64,000 nucleotides of DNA from the NCBI GenBank assembly GCA_022315425.1, contig JAIUPT010000020.1, positions 1,674,001 through 1,738,000 on the forward strand. Reading direction: 5' to 3'. The notes beneath the pieces were generated by a model, which worked only from the letters and a program-made list of their open reading frames with translations, was not told the origin of the DNA and did no database searches. This stretch comes from Pseudevernia furfuracea (Eukaryota > Ascomycota > Lecanoromycetes > Lecanorales > Parmeliaceae). Shown piece by piece: positions 59,174 through 64,000 of the stretch. Each line of letters begins with the position of its first letter. The first letter of the stretch is position 1. The translations under genes were made by a program, and so were the position numbers.

Positions 59174-61833
59174 AAGTCTCTCTGTTTCTCTATTCTCATT
59201 ATTATTATTATTATTATATAAACTAACTTCGTACTTTTCAATTATTAAGTCTTTCAACTCAAGTTTTTTATAACTTCGATACTTTAATTAAAATCTTTTG
59301 ATCTATTTTATTAAGTGTAATATAAAAGAATACTCTATGTGAATTTCTTTTACTTTATTTTCGAAGCTTATATATAATAATTCGTATAAGAAAATCTATT
59401 CTCAATATAGAACACTTTAAATCTAAATCTAAAAATTTACGAGAGTCTAAATTGTTAATAAATTCTAATATCACGTTAATAACTCTATCTCTATTATAAA
59501 TATAATAACGCGTTTAAAGAGTGCTTTCTCTCTTAATAGAATTTTTAAGTCTTAAGACTTTTATTTATTAGATCAAAGTACTGTTACTTTGAGTTTTATA
59601 AAGTTAAAACATATTAATAATATGTAAGACATCGTCTGACGTTAATTCTTATAGTCGTATATCGAGAATTCGACTCTATTAATATTAAAAAGAAAGTCTT
59701 TTAGAGCTATTTTTCTCGTATATAGCTGAAAGAGTATTATAATATTCTCTCGAGTAAGGTCTTTATATCTTATTAGTGTTTTTTTAATAAAAATAATGTT
59801 TAATTATATTTTACGAAGTAATTTCTCGTAAGAATAATTCTTTTATTTAATAATTTATTCTTATTAAGTTTGTTTTTTGATTTTACTACTGAGAGAATTA
59901 AGTAAATAAGATATATCGTTTTTATATTCATATCTAACTCTAATTAGATTTATTCTTATTATTTCTTTCGCTCTTACATTAATAAGTTCGTTCTTTAAAA
60001 CGTCTACGTAAGCTAAGATTTAATAAATAAAGATTTTCACGTCGAGTTAACGTGCTTTATTAATTACTTACTTTAAAGCAAATTATTTTAATTTATGCTT
60101 AAGATCGATTACTACTCTAATAACTATTTAATTGTTTATGAATATAATAATTAACATGTTTAAATAGATTTTTATTTCGTTTATAACGAGCTTTAGAGCG
60201 AGAAGAATTTTAATTATCTTCGAGATATATACTATATAATCGATGATCTCGTCGATATATCAACCTCTTTGTGCTCTCGTTCTTTGATTCATTATTATAT
60301 ATTTAATATAATCATTGATATTAGATTCGTTTATATAATAAATAAGAGCGAGTCTCTTTATAAGAAGTCTTTCGTGATTAATAAGAGCGTATATTTCTTC
60401 TCTAATTTCGATCTAAATAAGATTCTCTTATAACGTCTTGATAAAAAATATTCGATACTCTAATTAACTTATATCGATATTTTCGAGAACTCGCTTTAAT
60501 GAAGTTCTCAGCGATTTTCTTCTCTGAGTGTGCTTCGAGCGTTTTATAATTATATCTTTATAAGACTCTGTGATAACTCTTAGAGTCGATTATCTAACGA
60601 CGAGTTTGATTTGAATTTTTATGAATATAAGTCTTAGTTCGACGTTAAAAGCTTCGTCGACGATTTTAATATTTCTCTCGAAGATTATTTTAACGATCTT
60701 TTTTTAAATTACTCGAAGTCTCGTTTAGATTTTTTTGACGACTTCTTTATCTTTATAATCTTCGTTAAAAAGTTAGATTAATACGACGTAAAGTATTAGC
60801 AAAAGAATATATAAAATGTATATATAAATTAAATTCTTTATGAAGATCTCTTAGTTATTGTCTATAAAAGAAATAATTACTTTTAGTCTCGCTACGATCG
60901 TGTTTTTTAAATATTTTATTTTATTTATTTAACTTAAAATATTGTCGAAGAGCATTTCTAGATACTTAACGATCTTCTTAAGAATTAGAAGCTCGTCGTC
61001 GAGCTTTTTAATAATTTTAATTGTAATAAGAGAGTTTTTTTGATTGTCTTTCTCTTTAATAAAGTGAATAAGTTAATATTTAACGAAGACGAATATCGAG
61101 ACGTACGTCTTTAATTATTTTATAACGATTTCGTAATCGACTTTTATTGCAGTATAATTTTTCTCAAATATAATAACTATTCTTAAAATAATTATATCGT
61201 TGATATACTTTATAGTTTATACTTCTATTACTATAAGAGAGTCTATTAGATTCATATTATAAAATAAATAAAGAATAAGAAATAGAGATAAGCTCTATAA
61301 GATCTCTATCTTAGTACGTTATTTTAAAATTTGATTTAAGAGTTTTAATTTCGTGTTTCTGTCGCTAACGAAGTTAATAATATATTTCACGATATTCGTA
61401 AATACTCGTCTCTTCTTAAGATTATAAATTAGTCTTTTATAAGAGACGTTATCGAACGCGCTCGATACGTTTAAAAAGAGAACTATAATAATCTTCTTTC
61501 TTTTTCATATCGCGTATATTCTTTTAATTAACGCGTGTATTATTACGTTCGAGAATCTAATTTATTTATTTTTATAATAAATATCGCGAAGTAGATTATA
61601 AGTTTCTATTAAATAATTAAATCGAATAATTATAATCGATTCGAGAGTCTTTTTCACAATATATAAAAATATTATTAATCGTTATAACTTTAACTTTATA
61701 TAATTCTCTTTTTTAACTTTCTTTAGTGTTATAATAATTAATTTTCTAAAAGTCTTAAAGCAATAATATGCTTTTAAGCACGCGTTAAATATTTATATAA
61801 GAGATAATAATAGCATCGATAAGACGATTTTAA
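59174..61833 (-). mobile_element. RIP-degraded Tad-like LINE copy A, 5' truncated
   Basis: On the minus strand, despite stops, consecutive decayed reverse-transcriptase motifs can be read from 61,833 down to about 61,150. These are IFNACLKAYYCFK, KKTLESIIIIRFNYL, FLNVSSAFDNVSYKRL (catalytic Asp changed), NLKKRRV, FVSDRNTKLKLLNQ, SLSLFLILYLFYN and GYINDIIIL (the Y-x-D-D box, first Asp changed to Asn). This order and wording fit fungal Tad-clade LINEs. No endonuclease part precedes it, so this copy seems 5' truncated near 61,833. From 61,150 to 59,174 I assume the thumb/RNase H and 3' region by position only. Confidence 0.7.
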
Positions 61834-63059
61834 GTGTCTCGTTTGACTGGCAACGAGATTCAGCTATACGTGCTGTCGACTACGAATCTGCTATCGCTGT
61901 AAACAACGACTCAGCGTTGCTTGTAGTGTGTAGTAGAGTCAAGTGATCTCAGAGAGATAAGAACGATGCGACGATGCGACGACGCGACGCGAGCGAGATC
62001 AGTAGTAGCAACAGCAACAACGAACGAACGAAAACAAATCTCGCAGCAACGCGCTCACTTTGCGTCTAAGAAGTGTCGAGTGACTAGAGATAAAAGATAT
62101 ATTAACAGCTGATCACTTCACATTAGCTACGCGAGGGCGTGTGATCTCGATATAATCGAAGAGATTATAGATATTTATCTTCTCTTTCACGATGCTCGCT
62201 TCGAGAATATAACGTAATAAAAACAACGAAAAACAAAGTCGAAATAGTTCAGATTATGTTCATATCAAGAAGATACTCAACTCTCGCTCTCGCTATCATA
62301 TACGTTCGTACGTCTATCGCGCTCTATTCTTAACGATAACATCTACTCTTCTATAGAACCTTCTTGACATATTTATTATAGAATTCACTTTCTAGAATTA
62401 GCTCTACGTGCTCAACGGGTAGCAATATTATATAGAAATCGATCAATCGCGCGTCGAACTCTCTTCTTAGGATCTTGTCTTCTCTAAGCAGAGTTTTCAT
62501 AACGCGAGATCGCGTTAAGACTTCAGACGAATACGTGAATACGAGAACTTCTCACTCTCGTTCGAGTTAGTAATCTAAGTCAACAACGTCAACTATCGAA
62601 GTAGTAACGATACGTAATCGATACTCTTTATCTCGATATTTTATCTCTTTCGTTAGATCTCGCTTTAAGATCTAACGTCAACTATAACTATCGATCTTTT
62701 TATTCGATAGTTGAACGCAAATATAGAAGCGCAAGCCCTCGAGTCTCTCGAATAACTTATATCATCACTAAGATCGACCTCGTTCATCGAGATTAGTGAT
62801 ATCAGACTAACTACGAGATGAGTCGTAGTTATATTATCTCAACATCGTCTTTCTTTTATATAGTGTAGTCGTCACAATTATATTAGTCGCGACCCCGTCG
62901 CGCAACGTCGTGATTTAGTGTATCACGCAGTTAGATTAGACTTTTTGATTAACTCGAGAAGCAGATAACGTTCTTATCGTATAATTAGTCAAGATCTAAA
63001 TGTTATAACACTCAGTATAATATGTAGCGTGCGTCTGAGCAGAAAGTAAAAGTTTTTAT
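61834..63059. other. Less AT-rich segment between two LINE relics
   Basis: This 1.2 kb segment has no intact frame. It has several direct CGATG/GCGAC repeats near 61,950-62,000 and a TATATAAAAGAAAG-like promoter word (minus, ~62,860). It may be a separate solo LTR or element remnant, but I could not find its ends. Confidence 0.4.
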
Positions 63060-63400
63060 TCTAAATAACACGTACGTTAGACGACGACACTTAAAGATTT
63101 CTCTTACGTATATAATGATGTAGAAAATTATTGTATACGAAGTAGCTCGTAATTATCTTTCGTAGTTTAGATAGAAACGAGTATAAAAATCAAATCAAAT
63201 TAAGTATCTCGTTTAAGATATCGAATTTTCTCGAGATTTTGTTATTTGACACGTTTTCGATAATCTTAATTACTTCTTTTTTCGTGATTATAAATATTTT
63301 AATTAATTTCGAATAATTATATTCTTTGATATTTTCGAAATTGACTTTCGAGAGCTTTAAAAAGAAGATTTAAATTAAAATCGTAGTCTTCTTTAGCGAG
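63060..63400 (-). pseudogene. RIP-degraded Tad-like LINE copy B (RT N-terminal part)
   Basis: On the minus strand the sequence reads EYNYSKLIKIFIITKKEVIKI-like, then IENVSNNKISRKFDILNEIL and FLSKLRKIITSYF. This is the region before the RT palm in Tad-type LINEs (…NKAxGxDGIPNEILK…) with the expected glycines and aspartates mutated. Because copy A contains the corresponding downstream part elsewhere, this is a second copy. Confidence 0.6.
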
Positions 63401-64000
63401 CTGTGAATTATAATAAAGTCTTATTTTAATCTTCGTATCGATAACGTAAATATCGTTAATAACGTGTCTTAACTTTTAATTTATTGAATCAGCTTTTATA
63501 TCTTGCTTATATCGTCTAAGACTTTAATAACTTTATTATAATAATCGATCTTTTTTGATTTTGATTTTATACTCGTGTCTACTCAAGCTACGAAGAGTAA
63601 TTACGAACTACTACTTAGACTATATTATAAGAGAAATCTTTCTTCGACTAGTCGAAATAAAATAAAAACTCTCGCTATTCTTTCTTATCGTATCTTCTTG
63701 TCGCATAGTCTTTCTATCACACTGCGTTCTCTAGTCTATTCGTACGAATTCGTATATCTTCTTGAAGTACTTGTTGCTGCTCTTATTATTGCCTGTTATA
63801 TAACTGTTTCTTAGTTAGCGAGAACTGTTCTAGAAGATCAATCGAGATCAGTTATCGCGCTGCGGCCTTTGCCCCTCGCGAAGTTGTTAGTATCTCTTTT
63901 AGATCAGCTATCTCAGTCTTCTTTAGAAGAGTTTGTCTCTTACTTCTTAGTCTTGAATAGAATAGAAGAACGTGTCTAATATTCTATTTTCTTTAGTCAC
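63401..64000. other. AT-rich end of window
   Basis: A 79-codon frame at 63,575-63,814 (+) has no similarity. On the minus strand the region may be the 5' part of LINE copy B. Nothing firmer is visible. Confidence 0.4.

Noticed and set aside
63575..63814. 79-codon plus-strand frame near the right edge
   Set aside because: Chance frame in AT-rich relic DNA. Its composition follows the local base bias.
1..64000. tRNA genes, rRNA, telomere repeats
   Set aside because: I saw no convincing T-loop/anticodon arrangement, no rRNA-like stretch and no TTAGGG array. A tRNA search program would be the decisive test.

Overview
The window is genomic DNA of a filamentous ascomycete (Pezizomycotina). The basis is: short 45-70 nt introns with GT...(C)TAAC/CTGAC...AG signals in most genes, fungus-specific families (CFEM protein, NACHT-ankyrin STAND protein, P-type H+-ATPase, fungal QPRT), and an AT-rich transposon graveyard whose repeat copies differ only by transitions, as left by repeat-induced point mutation (RIP). 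A Leotiomycetes-like genome is my best guess, but this is inference.

Layout. From 1 to about 31,000 lies dense housekeeping sequence. It holds a mitochondrial transcription factor 1-like gene cut by the left edge, an AMSH/Sst2 JAMM deubiquitinase, COX20, DNA polymerase epsilon catalytic subunit (POL2), two doubtful small genes, a classical protein tyrosine phosphatase, RPS26, a CBS/PB1 tail-anchored protein, an importin beta-3 (Kap121/Pse1 type), CCT7, SAGA subunit SPT7 and a VanZ-like membrane protein. From 31,000 to 52,100 the content is more accessory: a CFEM protein, an NAD(P)-binding protein, a GFA-domain gene with a broken or spliced-out zinc motif, a NACHT-ankyrin (NLR-like) gene, a secreted type-B carboxylesterase, a GPI-type surface protein, a plasma-membrane H+-ATPase, a disordered conserved-looking protein and quinolinate phosphoribosyltransferase.

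From 52,100 to 64,000 I can support no intact host gene. This part runs from non-coding DNA through a dense microsatellite cluster (54.16-54.86 kb) into mobile-element sequence. There is a 507 bp GC-rich hAT-like MITE with terminal inverted repeats. There is also a non-autonomous LTR element (57,184-59,173) with two 168 bp LTRs and an interior made of a 138+88 bp alternating tandem repeat, itself interrupted by a 201 bp insert. Finally there are relics of at least two Tad-like LINE copies on the minus strand, recognisable from decayed reverse transcriptase.

Exon structures were worked out by hand from splice motifs, frame continuity and family similarity. For almost all multi-exon genes the phases add up to an uninterrupted protein. 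The mobile region is the most novel part; the LTR element with a dimeric tandem-repeat interior is the best candidate for something undescribed.
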